This document shows, piece by piece, positions 17,163 through 25,080 of a stretch of 64,000 nucleotides of DNA (the first letter of the stretch is position 1; each line of letters starts with the position of its first letter). Both the position numbers and the translations under genes were made by a program. The stretch is from an uncultured Bifidobacterium sp. (lineage in GTDB: Bacteria > Actinomycetota > Actinomycetes > Actinomycetales > Bifidobacteriaceae): NCBI RefSeq assembly GCF_949292005.1, contig NZ_CASEXV010000059.1, positions 1-64,000 of the forward strand. Direction: 5' to 3'. Under the pieces are notes generated by a model. That model searched no databases. It had not been told where the DNA came from and saw only the letters and a list, made by a program, of their open reading frames with translations.

Positions 17163-17188
17163 AATGTATTATTATCTGTATTATTATT
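17163..17188 (+). repeat. Direct repeat, right copy (26 bp)
   Basis: Partner of the 26-mer at 16220-16245, differing only by CT versus TC in the middle. Confidence 0.7.
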
Positions 17189-17259
17189 CCAGATCAGATG
17201 CTATGACCGCTGTTATACCAACAAAAATGACAAACCCCGGCAGCTCCACAGACAGGTTG

Positions 17260-17287
17260 AGGCCACTTCTTCGGAAGTGGCCTTTTT
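17260..17287 (+). terminator. Strong intrinsic terminator without an upstream gene
   Basis: Perfect 10-bp stem AGGCCACTTC/GAAGTGGCCT with a TTCG tetraloop, followed by five T. This is the best intrinsic terminator in the window by shape. No plus-strand gene precedes it, so it may end an RNA transcribed through the A+T-rich region. Confidence 0.85.
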
Positions 17288-17466
17288 CGTTGGGACAGCG
17301 GGATTTTGGAATAGCGGCAATCGGAATATCACCGGAATGTCAGGAGCATCGCCGTTTTCATTGAATTCGCGTTACTAGAATTCTGCTATCTCGGTCAAGG
17401 GACCATGTCTGGTTTCTCTGGCAGGTTATCGTGGGCTATCGCAGGACTGTCGGTTTTCGTCCAGAA

Positions 17467-17748
17467 CTAGATGGCTCGTGTATCCGGCCAGGTCCGCGGC
17501 GCGAGATCGTCCAGCGTGACGTCCAGAACCTCGGCCAGACTGATCAGATTGCGAAGTCCGGGATTCGAAGGCTGGCCGTCACGGTTGGCGCCTGATTCCA
17601 ATCTTTGATATTGCGAGCGGCTCATTCCCGCGTCGTGGGCAATCCTCTCTTGGCTTATGCCCTTCTGATTGCGCAGGCGTTGAAGATTACGGCCGAATAA
17701 TGTGGCATAATCCGCCCATTGCTCGTCGGTGAACAACTGTTGCGCCAT
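17467..17748 (-). CDS. XRE-family helix-turn-helix regulator
   Basis: 93 aa protein consisting mostly of one Cro/C1-type HTH: LQRLRNQKGISQERIAHDAG and MSRSQYQRLESG at about residues 22-54, then SNPGLRNLISLAEVLDVTLDDL. The start at 17748 has GAAGGA about 7 nt upstream on the minus strand; the open frame extends 46 codons further without such a site. It has no toxin or metabolic partner beside it. Small lone XRE proteins often belong to mobile elements or antitoxin systems, which fits its place beside the A+T-rich region. Confidence 0.88.
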   Translation of the reverse strand: MAQQLFTDEQWADYATLFGRNLQRLRNQKGISQERIAHDAGMSRSQYQRLESGANRDGQPSNPGLRNLISLAEVLDVTLDDLAPRTWPDTRAI

Positions 17749-18312
17749 ATGCTCATCCTTCCCTCGAACCTCGGGAATCATGCTACCCCCGTCGGGGATC
17801 CCGCGGCATCCGTTTGCCCAACTCGCTGCGCGGCCGATCGCTGCGCGGCTGAGACAGGCTCGTCGCGTTCTGATCGGGAATGGCAAAGGGGTGCCAAAAC
17901 TTGAGGAAATGCTGAAAATGGGTGGATGGAGGGCCTGACACGAGTATGGCGGTGCCAGGTCCCCCTGTCCTCATCCCGGAGATCTGGATGCCCTTGTCCG
18001 TGGACGGGGGTCCACACGCGATCGCGTGTTGGGACATGTGACATCATGGACGTGCATTCTTCCCGAAGTCTTCCCACAGCCTGTAAGCGCAATAGGGGAA
18101 TCCTTGGAATCCGCCAAGTGTCGGGCGAAGTCCGGGGGCTTTTTCTGTTCATGGATCCTCTATTCATGAACCTTCCAGAGATTTTCGACATCTTCCTGAT
18201 GGCATGACAATGCAACGGCCAGAACGGTTCGCCATACTGTCGTTCAAGGCCCCGGTTTCTCTCTCTCCCTTTCCTTCCCGGGGCCGCACTCGTGAAAGGT
18301 TGGTGGGCTGCG
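17749..18312. other. Intergenic region with palindromes
   Basis: About 560 bp without a convincing gene. It contains a short direct repeat (CGCTGCGCGGC twice at about 17828-17852), a perfect 16-bp palindrome ACACGCGATCGCGTGT (18013-18028), a small hairpin CTTGG/CCAAG near 18102-18117, and GTTCATG/CATGAAC near 18149-18173 just after a T5 run. Open frames on both strands here have poor codon use. Confidence 0.4.
18013..18028. promoter_or_regulatory. Perfect 16-bp palindrome
   Basis: ACACGCGATCGCGTGT is self-complementary without a loop, a shape typical of dimeric repressor operators. It lies about 265 nt upstream of the XRE gene start and about 285 nt upstream of the small membrane protein. 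Ownership unknown. Confidence 0.4.
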
Positions 18313-18468
18313 ATGACACGCGTGGTGATTGGACTTCTGGTCTTCTGGACCATCGTCCTCATCGTGAGCCTCGTGGTCGCCCGCCTGTTCTGGATGGCTC
18401 CGGTCTCGCTTCTGCTTGCCGCGGCCACCCTGGTGTGGAGCGTCGCGCATGCGTTATTCGATGATTAA
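18313..18468 (+). CDS. Small two-helix membrane protein
   Basis: 51 aa, almost wholly hydrophobic: MTRVVIGLLVFWTIVLI forms one helix and MAPVSLLLAAATLVWSV a second, with Arg at the turn (VARLFW) and an acidic end (FDD). G/C-rich third codon positions agree with a real gene. A GTG at 18292 would add seven residues (KGWWAA before the Met). No clear ribosome site. Function unknown; it precedes the VanZ-RDD gene on the same strand by 137 nt. Confidence 0.55.
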   Translation: MTRVVIGLLVFWTIVLIVSLVVARLFWMAPVSLLLAAATLVWSVAHALFDD

Positions 18469-18605
18469 ACGTCTTTGCGTTGGCTTCTGGTGTTGGCTGC
18501 TGTTCGGCATCTTGTCTGGATTCCCTTCTGACGGATTGTGACTGAGCCATACGGCTCGTATGCTGGTGTGGATCTGGGATTGCCGCGGCGTATGCCGGGC
18601 CATGC

Positions 18606-19637
18606 ATGGCTACGGAGGTCAGGGAAAGGTCGGATGTGTCTTTTATCGCAAGTTTCACGGGGCCATTCATTCTGTCTGTTGTTCTCTGGCCTTTCGCATC
18701 GCTTCTTCTGACGCTTCCCGTTCTCGCGTTCCTGTACCATCGCGACAACGGTTTGCGATTCCGGCCGGCCTTTGAGGCCTATCTGGTGGTTCTGTATCTT
18801 CTGGCACTGGTGTGCTTCACCATGTACCCGCTTCCCTCGGATCCCGTGGCCTTCTGCTCGACTCACCATCTGGAGCCTCAGCTCAATCCCCTCCAATTCA
18901 TCTCCGACATCCGCACGGATGGCGTCAGGGGAGTGCTTCAGCTCGCGTTGAATGTGGTCTTCTTCGTGCCATTGGGCTTTTTCATGGGGCGGACCTTCCG
19001 TTGGCCTTTCCGCGTGGCCCTTCCCGTGGGTTTCCTTGCGTCCCTATGCATTGAAACGGCGCAACTGACAGGCCTGTTCCATCTGTATCCCTGCGCGTAC
19101 AGGCTTTTCGATGTCGACGACCTTCTGACCAACACGCTTGGGGCCGTCATTGGCTTCGCCATCGCGCAAGCTTTCTCCCGCGCCTTTCCGCCGGAGCTTG
19201 TGGATGCCGAGACGATTGACTCCAACCCGGGTCTTGTGCGCCGCTTCGTCGCGTTCTCCATCGACATGACGCTTGTTCTTTCGGCATCCATACCGACGGT
19301 GTTCCTTATCTGGATGGCGAGCGGACAGGTTGGAGGGAACCCCCTCAACGCCCGATACAGCGTTGCTGTGGAGGTCTTCTTCTTCGTGCTGTTCGAGGCG
19401 GTTGTTCCGTGGTTCCGTGATGGGCGGACGGTTGGCGGCGCCTTCACCCGGATGACGGTCGAGACCCGGCCCAGGACCCCTGTCCGTCGGGCGGTTTTCC
19501 ATGCCGTGAGAACCGCGACGCTGTACGCCATGACCTTCAGTTGGCTGGCGTGGGTCTCGGCGATGCCGCTCATCATCGCCGTTGTTCTGTGGGTGTTCTG
19601 GATGGTGACCCGGCGTATGCCGTACGATCTCATCTGA
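18606..19637 (+). CDS. VanZ-like and RDD domain membrane protein
   Basis: 343 aa membrane protein fusing two modules. Residues about 20-195 are VanZ-like (NVVFFVPLGFFMGR, then SLCIETAQL and DVDDLLTNTLGAVIGF, the usual VanZ ending). Residues about 205-340 are an RDD domain opening with RRFVAFSIDMTLVL. VanZ is linked to teicoplanin resistance in enterococci, but most actinobacterial VanZ-like proteins have no proven role. No vanHAX genes are nearby, so glycopeptide resistance should not be inferred. Confidence 0.88.
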   Translation: MATEVRERSDVSFIASFTGPFILSVVLWPFASLLLTLPVLAFLYHRDNGLRFRPAFEAYLVVLYLLALVCFTMYPLPSDPVAFCSTHHLEPQLNPLQFISDIRTDGVRGVLQLALNVVFFVPLGFFMGRTFRWPFRVALPVGFLASLCIETAQLTGLFHLYPCAYRLFDVDDLLTNTLGAVIGFAIAQAFSRAFPPELVDAETIDSNPGLVRRFVAFSIDMTLVLSASIPTVFLIWMASGQVGGNPLNARYSVAVEVFFFVLFEAVVPWFRDGRTVGGAFTRMTVETRPRTPVRRAVFHAVRTATLYAMTFSWLAWVSAMPLIIAVVLWVFWMVTRRMPYDLI

Positions 19638-19671
19638 CCTTCACCCCACGACATCTGTCCTGTTCGTCGGC

Positions 19672-19677
19672 TAGAAC
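19672..19677 (+). promoter_or_regulatory. -10 element, probably leaderless start for the MFS exporter
   Basis: TAGAAC ends 8 nt before GTG 19686, leaving no room for a ribosome site. Confidence 0.4.
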
Positions 19678-19685
19678 TGCGTCAG

Positions 19686-21098
19686 GTGACCTATCAACGA
19701 GTTATTGACGCAAGATTTTTGTTGTCCGTGCTGTGCACCGGAATCCTTTCGTTCGCGGGGGTTTTGGTCGAGACGGCTTTGAACGTCGCCTTCCCCTCGT
19801 TGATGCGACAGTTCGGAATTGGAACGTCCACGGTGCAGTGGGCGACCACAGGCTACCTTCTTGTTCTGGCCATCGTGCTTCCCGTGTCGTCGTATCTCAA
19901 AAGAAGTTTCGCGACCAGGCATCTGTTCGTCGCGTCAACCGTGCTGTTCATCGTCGGTACCGTGCTATGCGCCGCAACCCCCGTGTTCGCCGGGCTTCTT
20001 GCAGGCCGCATGCTGCAGGGGCTGGGGACGGGCATGGCGTTGCCGCTGATGTTCGGCATAGTTCTTGAGCAGTCGCCCTTCAACCGCATGGGAATGATGA
20101 TGGGAGCGGCCTCGGCCATAACGGCGCTGGCTCCTGCTGTGGGGCCGTCCGTCGGCGGTCTGGTCATAGAGCACTGGGGATGGAGGATGATCTTCGTCCT
20201 TCTCGTTCCGATTCTTCTTGTCTCTCTGGCCGTCGGATCGTGGGCGATACGTCAGGGCTCCACTCCCGAGCGTGGAGCCCTTGACATCGCCGGATGGGTG
20301 ATGTTGGCGATTGGCTTCACCGCTCTGCTTATGGGGTTGTCATCGACATCCTCGTCCGGATGGCTGTCATGGCGTTTTGCGGCGTCCCTGCTGGTGTTCG
20401 CCGTGTGCATGGCCGGTTTCGTCGTCAGATCGTCGAACGCTCGCAATCCCCTCATACGTGTCAGCGTGTTCCGCCATCCTGTTTTCATTCTCGCTTTGGT
20501 GGCAATCATGCTCACCCAGTTCACGATTCTGGCTTTGGGATATCTTCTGCCTAATGTGGGGCAGGAGGTTCTCGGGGCTAGCGCGTTCCAGGCTGGATGC
20601 ATCCTTCTTCCCGGCTGCGTTCTCGGGGTCGTTCTGGCACCGTTGAGCGGTGGGATCCTCGACAGGTTCGGCGCGTCCAAGCCGGTTGTGATCGGTTCGG
20701 GGGGAATCGTCGTGTCGCTTGTCCTCATGCTGCTCACCCAAAGAACGGACGGCACGGTCGCGATGTACATGATGGCCTATGTTCTTTTCGCGGCAGGGCA
20801 GGGAATGTGTGTTCCCACGGGAATGACCCATGCCTACGCCCACGTTCCTGAGGACAGGCAATCCGACGCCAACGCGGTGATGAACACCATGCAGCAGTTG
20901 GCGGGCGCGTCTGGAACCGCAGTGACCACATCCATCGTGGCATCCGCGCAGCGTGGGGTATTGCCTATCGCCGTCTCCACAAACGTGGGGGCGGGCGCGT
21001 CCCTGGTTGTTCTGTCGGTGGTCGCGGCGGTTGCGATGGCGCTTTTCGCGGCTTCCCTTATCGTGGCGGCGCGTTTGCCGTCCACGTCGTGTTCCTGA
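19686..21098 (+). CDS. MFS transporter, DHA2-like drug exporter family
   Basis: 470 aa with 12-14 hydrophobic helices. Motifs of drug:H+ antiporters: ETALNVAFPSL and QWATTGYLLVLAIVLPVS at the N terminus, LAGRMLQGLGTGMALPL for motif B, and APAVGPSVGGLVIEHWGWR for motif C. The pattern is that of EmrB/QacA-type exporters. GTG 19686 directly follows a -10-like sequence. Substrate unknown; the nearby VanZ-RDD and antiporter genes make this a cluster of membrane proteins on one strand. Confidence 0.88.
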   Translation: MTYQRVIDARFLLSVLCTGILSFAGVLVETALNVAFPSLMRQFGIGTSTVQWATTGYLLVLAIVLPVSSYLKRSFATRHLFVASTVLFIVGTVLCAATPVFAGLLAGRMLQGLGTGMALPLMFGIVLEQSPFNRMGMMMGAASAITALAPAVGPSVGGLVIEHWGWRMIFVLLVPILLVSLAVGSWAIRQGSTPERGALDIAGWVMLAIGFTALLMGLSSTSSSGWLSWRFAASLLVFAVCMAGFVVRSSNARNPLIRVSVFRHPVFILALVAIMLTQFTILALGYLLPNVGQEVLGASAFQAGCILLPGCVLGVVLAPLSGGILDRFGASKPVVIGSGGIVVSLVLMLLTQRTDGTVAMYMMAYVLFAAGQGMCVPTGMTHAYAHVPEDRQSDANAVMNTMQQLAGASGTAVTTSIVASAQRGVLPIAVSTNVGAGASLVVLSVVAAVAMALFAASLIVAARLPSTSCS

Positions 21099-21128
21099 TG
21101 GGAAAGGCCCGGTGGATGGGGATGGCGG

Positions 21129-21134
21129 GATAAT
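21129..21134 (+). promoter_or_regulatory. -10 element, leaderless start of antiporter gene
   Basis: GATAAT ends 6 nt before ATG 21141. Confidence 0.5.
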
Positions 21135-21140
21135 GATCGC

Positions 21141-22634
21141 ATGACACAGGATCTCATATCGTTGACGGTCATCATGGCGGTGTCCGTGGTGTGCCCGATC
21201 GTCTCCCGTCTCATACCGCGGCAGGCCGTGCCGCAGACGGTTCTTCTGCTTGTCGCCGGAGCCGCGCTGGGGCCCTATGGTCTCGGCGTCATCCATCTGA
21301 CGAAGGCCGTGGATCTCATATCGGAGCTGGGTCTGGGCTTCCTGTTCCTCATCGCTGGCTACGAGATAGAACCTTCCCGCCTTGGAGGGCATCAGGGCAG
21401 GATGGGTTTGGCCACCTGGCTGGTCACCTTCGGGCTGGCCTGGGGGCTGGTGATTCTTCTTCCGTTCTTCACCACGCATGACATGAACGGCGCGGCCGCC
21501 GCGATCTGTCTGACCACGACGGCCTTGGGCACCCTCATGCCCATACTCAAGGAACGCAGTCTTGAGGGAACGCCCGTAGGAGACGCCGTGGTCGCGTATG
21601 GGACCTGGGGGGAGCTGTGCCCGATCGTGGCCATGGCGGCGCTGCTCTCGGCGAGGACTCAATGGCAGACGTTTCTCGTTCTCGCGGCGTTCTGTCTCAT
21701 CTGCGCGGTGGTGGCGGTAGTTCCGGTGGCGGCCCGCAGAACAGGGGGATGGCTGTACCGTTTCGTCGTCGACACGTCCGACACGTCCTCTCAGACGCTG
21801 ATGAGAATAACCGTGCTTCTGCTGCTTGCCCTGGTCACATGCTCCGCGATCTTCGGGTTGGATTTGGTGCTTGGAGCCTTCGCCTCCGGTTTCGTGCTTC
21901 GAATGATTCTTCCCGATGGGTCCGATTCCCTGGACGTGAAATTGGACGGGGTCGCTTACGGATTTCTGATTCCCGTGTTCTTCGTCGCATCCGGCGCCGT
22001 GATCGACGTGCATGCGGTGGCGTCGGATCCCACTCTGTTCGTCGTGTTCATCCTCATGCTTCTTCTGGTTCGCTCCCTTCCCGTCTTCCTTGCGATGGCT
22101 GCGGATCGTCGCAATCCCATGTCCTCCCACAACCGGGCGACGGTCGCGCTCTACTGCGCCACCGCGCTGCCATTGATCGTCGCGGTGACGTCGGTCGCGG
22201 TGTCGTCCGGAGCTATGAGAAGGGCGACGGCCTCGACTCTTGTCGCCGCCGGTGCCGTGACCGTTTTGGTCATGCCGCTGCTCGCCTTGATGACATCCCG
22301 CGTGGCGGACGCACATCCTGTCGGCGCCGTTCGCGAGATAGCCCATTCCCCGCGTGAGGCCCGGGCCATTCTCGCGGAACACTGGGATCTGTTCGAATTG
22401 ATGCGCACGCTTGATCGTCTGGAGGCACAGCATTCTGACATCCGCGATGAGATCCATCGATCCCTGCACGGTGATATGGGCGTAATCACCGACACCGTAA
22501 GGGAGAGGCGGCGCAAGGCGGTTGAGCGGGCACTTCGCGACCATCGCAGGCTTCAGGAGGAGTTGTCTCGCAGACGCCAGTCGCTGAATGTGGATAATCA
22601 GGATGGTGAAGGGGACGCCGGAGAGGACGTTTAG
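21141..22634 (+). CDS. Monovalent cation:proton antiporter (CPA2 / Kef type)
   Basis: 497 aa. The first 380 residues hold about 12 helices of a Na+/H+ exchanger domain: LLLVAGAALGPYGLG, LGLGFLFLIAGYEIEP, and ICLTTTALGTLMPILKE. The last 110 residues are soluble, charged and helical (RDEIHRSLHGD, RRRKAVERALRDHRRLQEEL), without a recognisable TrkA-N domain. It exchanges K+ or Na+ for H+ for pH or osmotic control in the family generally. It is probably leaderless. The next gene's open frame overlaps its end, though that gene likely starts 50 nt downstream. Confidence 0.88.
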   Translation: MTQDLISLTVIMAVSVVCPIVSRLIPRQAVPQTVLLLVAGAALGPYGLGVIHLTKAVDLISELGLGFLFLIAGYEIEPSRLGGHQGRMGLATWLVTFGLAWGLVILLPFFTTHDMNGAAAAICLTTTALGTLMPILKERSLEGTPVGDAVVAYGTWGELCPIVAMAALLSARTQWQTFLVLAAFCLICAVVAVVPVAARRTGGWLYRFVVDTSDTSSQTLMRITVLLLLALVTCSAIFGLDLVLGAFASGFVLRMILPDGSDSLDVKLDGVAYGFLIPVFFVASGAVIDVHAVASDPTLFVVFILMLLLVRSLPVFLAMAADRRNPMSSHNRATVALYCATALPLIVAVTSVAVSSGAMRRATASTLVAAGAVTVLVMPLLALMTSRVADAHPVGAVREIAHSPREARAILAEHWDLFELMRTLDRLEAQHSDIRDEIHRSLHGDMGVITDTVRERRRKAVERALRDHRRLQEELSRRRQSLNVDNQDGEGDAGEDV

Positions 22635-22670
22635 ACCGGCCATGTGTGGGCAGATGTTCGTCGGATGGCG

Positions 22671-22676
22671 GATAAT
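22671..22676 (+). promoter_or_regulatory. -10 element, leaderless start of histidine kinase gene
   Basis: GATAAT ends 7 nt before ATG 22684; the surrounding context (TGGCGGATAAT) is close to that before the antiporter gene. Confidence 0.5.
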
Positions 22677-22683
22677 TGGACGC

Positions 22684-23877
22684 ATGGCAAGCAGGGGATG
22701 CGTGGACGAATCGAATATGCGTTGGCGGGGAGTGGCGGCGTCGAAGGCCGGGCAGGTCGTTGATCTTCCCCTAGCGGCGATGCTGGGGGTCTTCCACGGA
22801 GGTGCGGTTATACAGCTCTCGTTGTGCGTGGTGTCGCTCATCCTCCATGGGGTTGTCATCTGGCAGGTGTGGGCCGTGACCGTTCTGGCCATCGTGTGCT
22901 CGGCGGTGATAGCGGCGTGGGTTCTGTGGCACAAGTCATACAGGATCCCGTGGTGGATGGGCGTCATTCATCTGTCGGCGACTGTGGTGGCCATGGTCGT
23001 GCAGGGCCTTTTCCTGCCGCGTGACGTTCAACTGGGGAATTGGAATGTCTGGGCACCCGCCTATGCGGGTCTTACCCTCGCAACCCTTCCCGCGTGGATT
23101 CCGTCGACTTCTCTTGCCATCGCGGTGGGCGCCGCCGTGGCGGCGCTGTACGTTGTGGTCGTTCTTCCCGGCAATGAGACGTTGTTCCTGTCGGTATCGA
23201 TGAACGTCGTCGGGTATCTGGTCTTTGTCGTGGCGGCGGCCATGCTTCTTCAGGTCGCCCGGCGTTTGGCCAGACAGGTCGAGGAATCGCATTCGGAGTC
23301 GGTCAGACTCGCCGGCGAATTGAAAATGGACCGTTATCTTTTTCATATGCACAATGCCAGCGGGCTTCTCGCCCGGTTGTCTAGGGACGACATCCCCGAC
23401 GCCATACTCCCCGCTTTGCGCATGCAGGCGGCGCGTGAGGCCTCCCGTCTGCGCGTGGCCATGACATCCAGCGTGGATGACACCTCGCAGTGGTGGTCGT
23501 TGGGGCGCGTTATATCGAACGCGATCAGCGGATTCGGCCATCTTCCCCTTGAGATCAACGATCTTCTCGGAAGGCACGTCGCGCTTCCCGTCCATCAGGC
23601 GATGGCGGTTCAGATGGCTCTGATCACAGTGCTGTACAACGTTCAGTTTCACGCCAAGGCGCATGAGGTGACCATCCATGCGGACGACCATGGTGGTTGG
23701 TGGGAGGTGTCCGTCGTGGACGATGGCGTGGGCTTCGATCCGGCCTCCATAAGCTATGGGTTCGGTCTGCAGCATCAGGTGCTGGAGCCTCTGAAGGCGG
23801 AGGGACTGTCCGTCAGCATAGAATCGGCGCCAGGGGAGGGGACCGCTGTAACAATCCGCTCGTTCCCGCGACAGTAG
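22684..23877 (+). CDS. Atypical sensor histidine kinase
   Basis: 397 aa. Five to six hydrophobic helices occupy about residues 30-210, followed by a linker and an HATPase domain. N box: LYNVQFHAKAHEV; G1: VVDDGVGFDP; then SYGFGLQHQ and GEGTAVTI. I cannot find a canonical NarL-type H box; the candidate is the RYLFHMHNASGLLARL region. The protein is followed 150 nt later by a NarL/LuxR-type response regulator on the same strand, so they form a two-component pair. Start chosen at ATG 22684 next to a -10 element. Signal unknown. Confidence 0.85.
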   Translation: MASRGCVDESNMRWRGVAASKAGQVVDLPLAAMLGVFHGGAVIQLSLCVVSLILHGVVIWQVWAVTVLAIVCSAVIAAWVLWHKSYRIPWWMGVIHLSATVVAMVVQGLFLPRDVQLGNWNVWAPAYAGLTLATLPAWIPSTSLAIAVGAAVAALYVVVVLPGNETLFLSVSMNVVGYLVFVVAAAMLLQVARRLARQVEESHSESVRLAGELKMDRYLFHMHNASGLLARLSRDDIPDAILPALRMQAAREASRLRVAMTSSVDDTSQWWSLGRVISNAISGFGHLPLEINDLLGRHVALPVHQAMAVQMALITVLYNVQFHAKAHEVTIHADDHGGWWEVSVVDDGVGFDPASISYGFGLQHQVLEPLKAEGLSVSIESAPGEGTAVTIRSFPRQ

Positions 23878-24027
23878 GCGGGTGTGGATAATTCCTCCGA
23901 TGGGGATCGTTTAATCGCTTAAAGCGGATATCCGCATCTCATTGTGGGAAATTCATCCTTCGGCGGTATGGTCTTGCAGGGATGCCCGTCTTCGGCGGGT
24001 GGGAAGAGATGTGGGGGTATTCGACCG

Positions 24028-24708
24028 ATGTCGACCGAGAACCGGCCGCGTGTCGCGGTTATCGACGATGAGACGCAGACCAGACGCACGTTCGCCGTGG
24101 CGTATCCGCAACTGGATGTCGTGGGATCGTATTCGTCTGTGGAGGAGGAGCTGTCGCACTCGCCGGCTGTGGATCTCGTGGTTCTCGATCTGATGCTTGA
24201 CACGGGGGCGTCCTCGGATGGATTGCTGCAGGGAACCGCCGCCGTTCATCGATTGTCTCAGAAAGGCCTTGTCTGTCTTTATACGGACGAGAGGCGACCG
24301 TTGGTGATCGCCAGATGCTTCGCCGCAGGGGCGATTGGATTGGTCCGCAAATCCGATTCACTGGAGGACAACGCGCAGGGGTTTCTCAAGGCCGCCACGG
24401 GTTCTCCCGTGGTTCCCCGTTCGATGGTCGGGCTCGCGGAGTTGCTGTCGCGCCGCGACCGCCTTCCCGAATTGACGGAACGGCAGGTGCAGGTTCTTAA
24501 TGCACGGGCCCGCGGGGAGTCCTGGAGGTCCCTGTCACGGCGTCTGAACATATCGCCAAAAACCGCGTACGACCATCTGGAGGCTGTGACGGCCAAAATG
24601 GTTTGGTACCTGCACGATGTGGGTCTCGATTATGACGCGTCTCCCGCGGATGTCGAGCGTGCGCTGGGTCTGGCTCCGGGTGATCTTGACGATCGTCGGT
24701 GGAGCTGA
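24028..24708 (+). CDS. NarL/LuxR-type response regulator
   Basis: 226 aa. Receiver domain: acidic pair in RVAVIDDETQTRR near residues 7-18, phospho-acceptor Asp in LVVLDLMLD near 53, and the conserved Lys in GLVRKSDS near 109. The C-terminal LuxR-type HTH begins at ELTERQVQVLNARARGESW and continues SLSRRLNISPKTAYDHL. The start at 24028 fits the family; the open frame goes back to 23944. Together with the kinase upstream it forms a two-component system, possibly regulating the surrounding transport genes; targets unknown. Confidence 0.92.
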   Translation: MSTENRPRVAVIDDETQTRRTFAVAYPQLDVVGSYSSVEEELSHSPAVDLVVLDLMLDTGASSDGLLQGTAAVHRLSQKGLVCLYTDERRPLVIARCFAAGAIGLVRKSDSLEDNAQGFLKAATGSPVVPRSMVGLAELLSRRDRLPELTERQVQVLNARARGESWRSLSRRLNISPKTAYDHLEAVTAKMVWYLHDVGLDYDASPADVERALGLAPGDLDDRRWS

Positions 24709-25080
24709 TCGTCCTCGTAATCTTCCACAGTTCGAATAGTTCGTCGACCGCGTTGTCGTTGCCTTGATCCCCATCCCCGAGCAAGCAGCAGGACTATTAC
24801 AGCAGTGGTGATGTGATGCGCGCAAACGGAAACACACACCCTCCATTTTCCGGGTATTGGAGATTCGCGCGCGAATAACGCGACGAGAACGGCTGATGGT
24901 GGCAGATGGGTCGCGGTCGGAGGCCGGAAGGATGTCCGCCGAGTGTTCCTGCCTGTTCGTATCCCTGGTTTTCATCCCATGGTTTTCCTCCCGCGAACGT
25001 CCATTTATCTATTTTCGGAAACGTTCGGTGCCGAGGAATGGAAGGGCCGCCCCGATCGATCGGGGCGGCCAGGCGCACCC
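24709..25080. other. Intergenic region with a 14-bp palindrome
   Basis: About 370 bp between the response regulator and the convergent zinc-ribbon gene. It contains ATTCGCGCGCGAAT (24863-24876), a perfect palindrome, and the strong GC palindrome at 25045-25070. No plausible gene. Confidence 0.4.
25045..25070 (-). terminator. Perfect 26-bp GC palindrome ending the zinc-ribbon gene
   Basis: GGCCGCCCCGATC followed by its exact complement, 10 nt after the stop of the minus-strand gene. It would form a long hairpin with a very small loop and could stop transcription from either side. Confidence 0.6.

Larger units (their letters stand above)
16167..17466. other. Gene-poor, A+T-rich, hairpin-rich region next to tRNA-Ala
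   Basis: About 1.3 kb without a convincing complete gene. Hand counts give 25% G+C for 16201-16260 and 33% for 17161-17220, far below the flanking genes. It contains a near-identical 26-bp direct repeat (16220, 17163), several strong inverted repeats, a cluster of TTATTCGG units, two short minus-strand frames that could be gene remnants, an 8-G run at 17037-17044 and a strong terminator at 17260. The longer plus-strand frame 16494-16964 has no ribosome site and an implausible composition. Best read as the remnant of an integrated element or a non-coding RNA locus. Confidence 0.6.

Noticed and set aside
16220..17188. CRISPR array
   Set aside because: Only two copies of the longer repeat, 920 bp apart, and the TTATTCGG units have no spacer-length regularity. 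No cas genes are present.
17235..17251. tmRNA 3' end
   Set aside because: The AGCTCCAC similarity is not preceded by a T arm, and no tmRNA 5' half (GGGGGTGAT-like) lies upstream.
18040..18150. Riboswitch before the small membrane protein
   Set aside because: The stretch has small hairpins and a T5 run, but I could not match it to cobalamin, ZTP, glycine or c-di-AMP consensus features.
18606..19637. Glycopeptide resistance gene (vanZ)
   Set aside because: VanZ-like domains are widespread; no vanHAX-type genes accompany it and the protein is a VanZ-RDD fusion.
20367..22967. 866-codon open frame on the minus strand
   Set aside because: It lies antisense to the MFS exporter and antiporter genes; composition (His, Arg, Gln-rich) is the usual shadow of G+C-rich coding DNA, and the sense frames carry clear family motifs.
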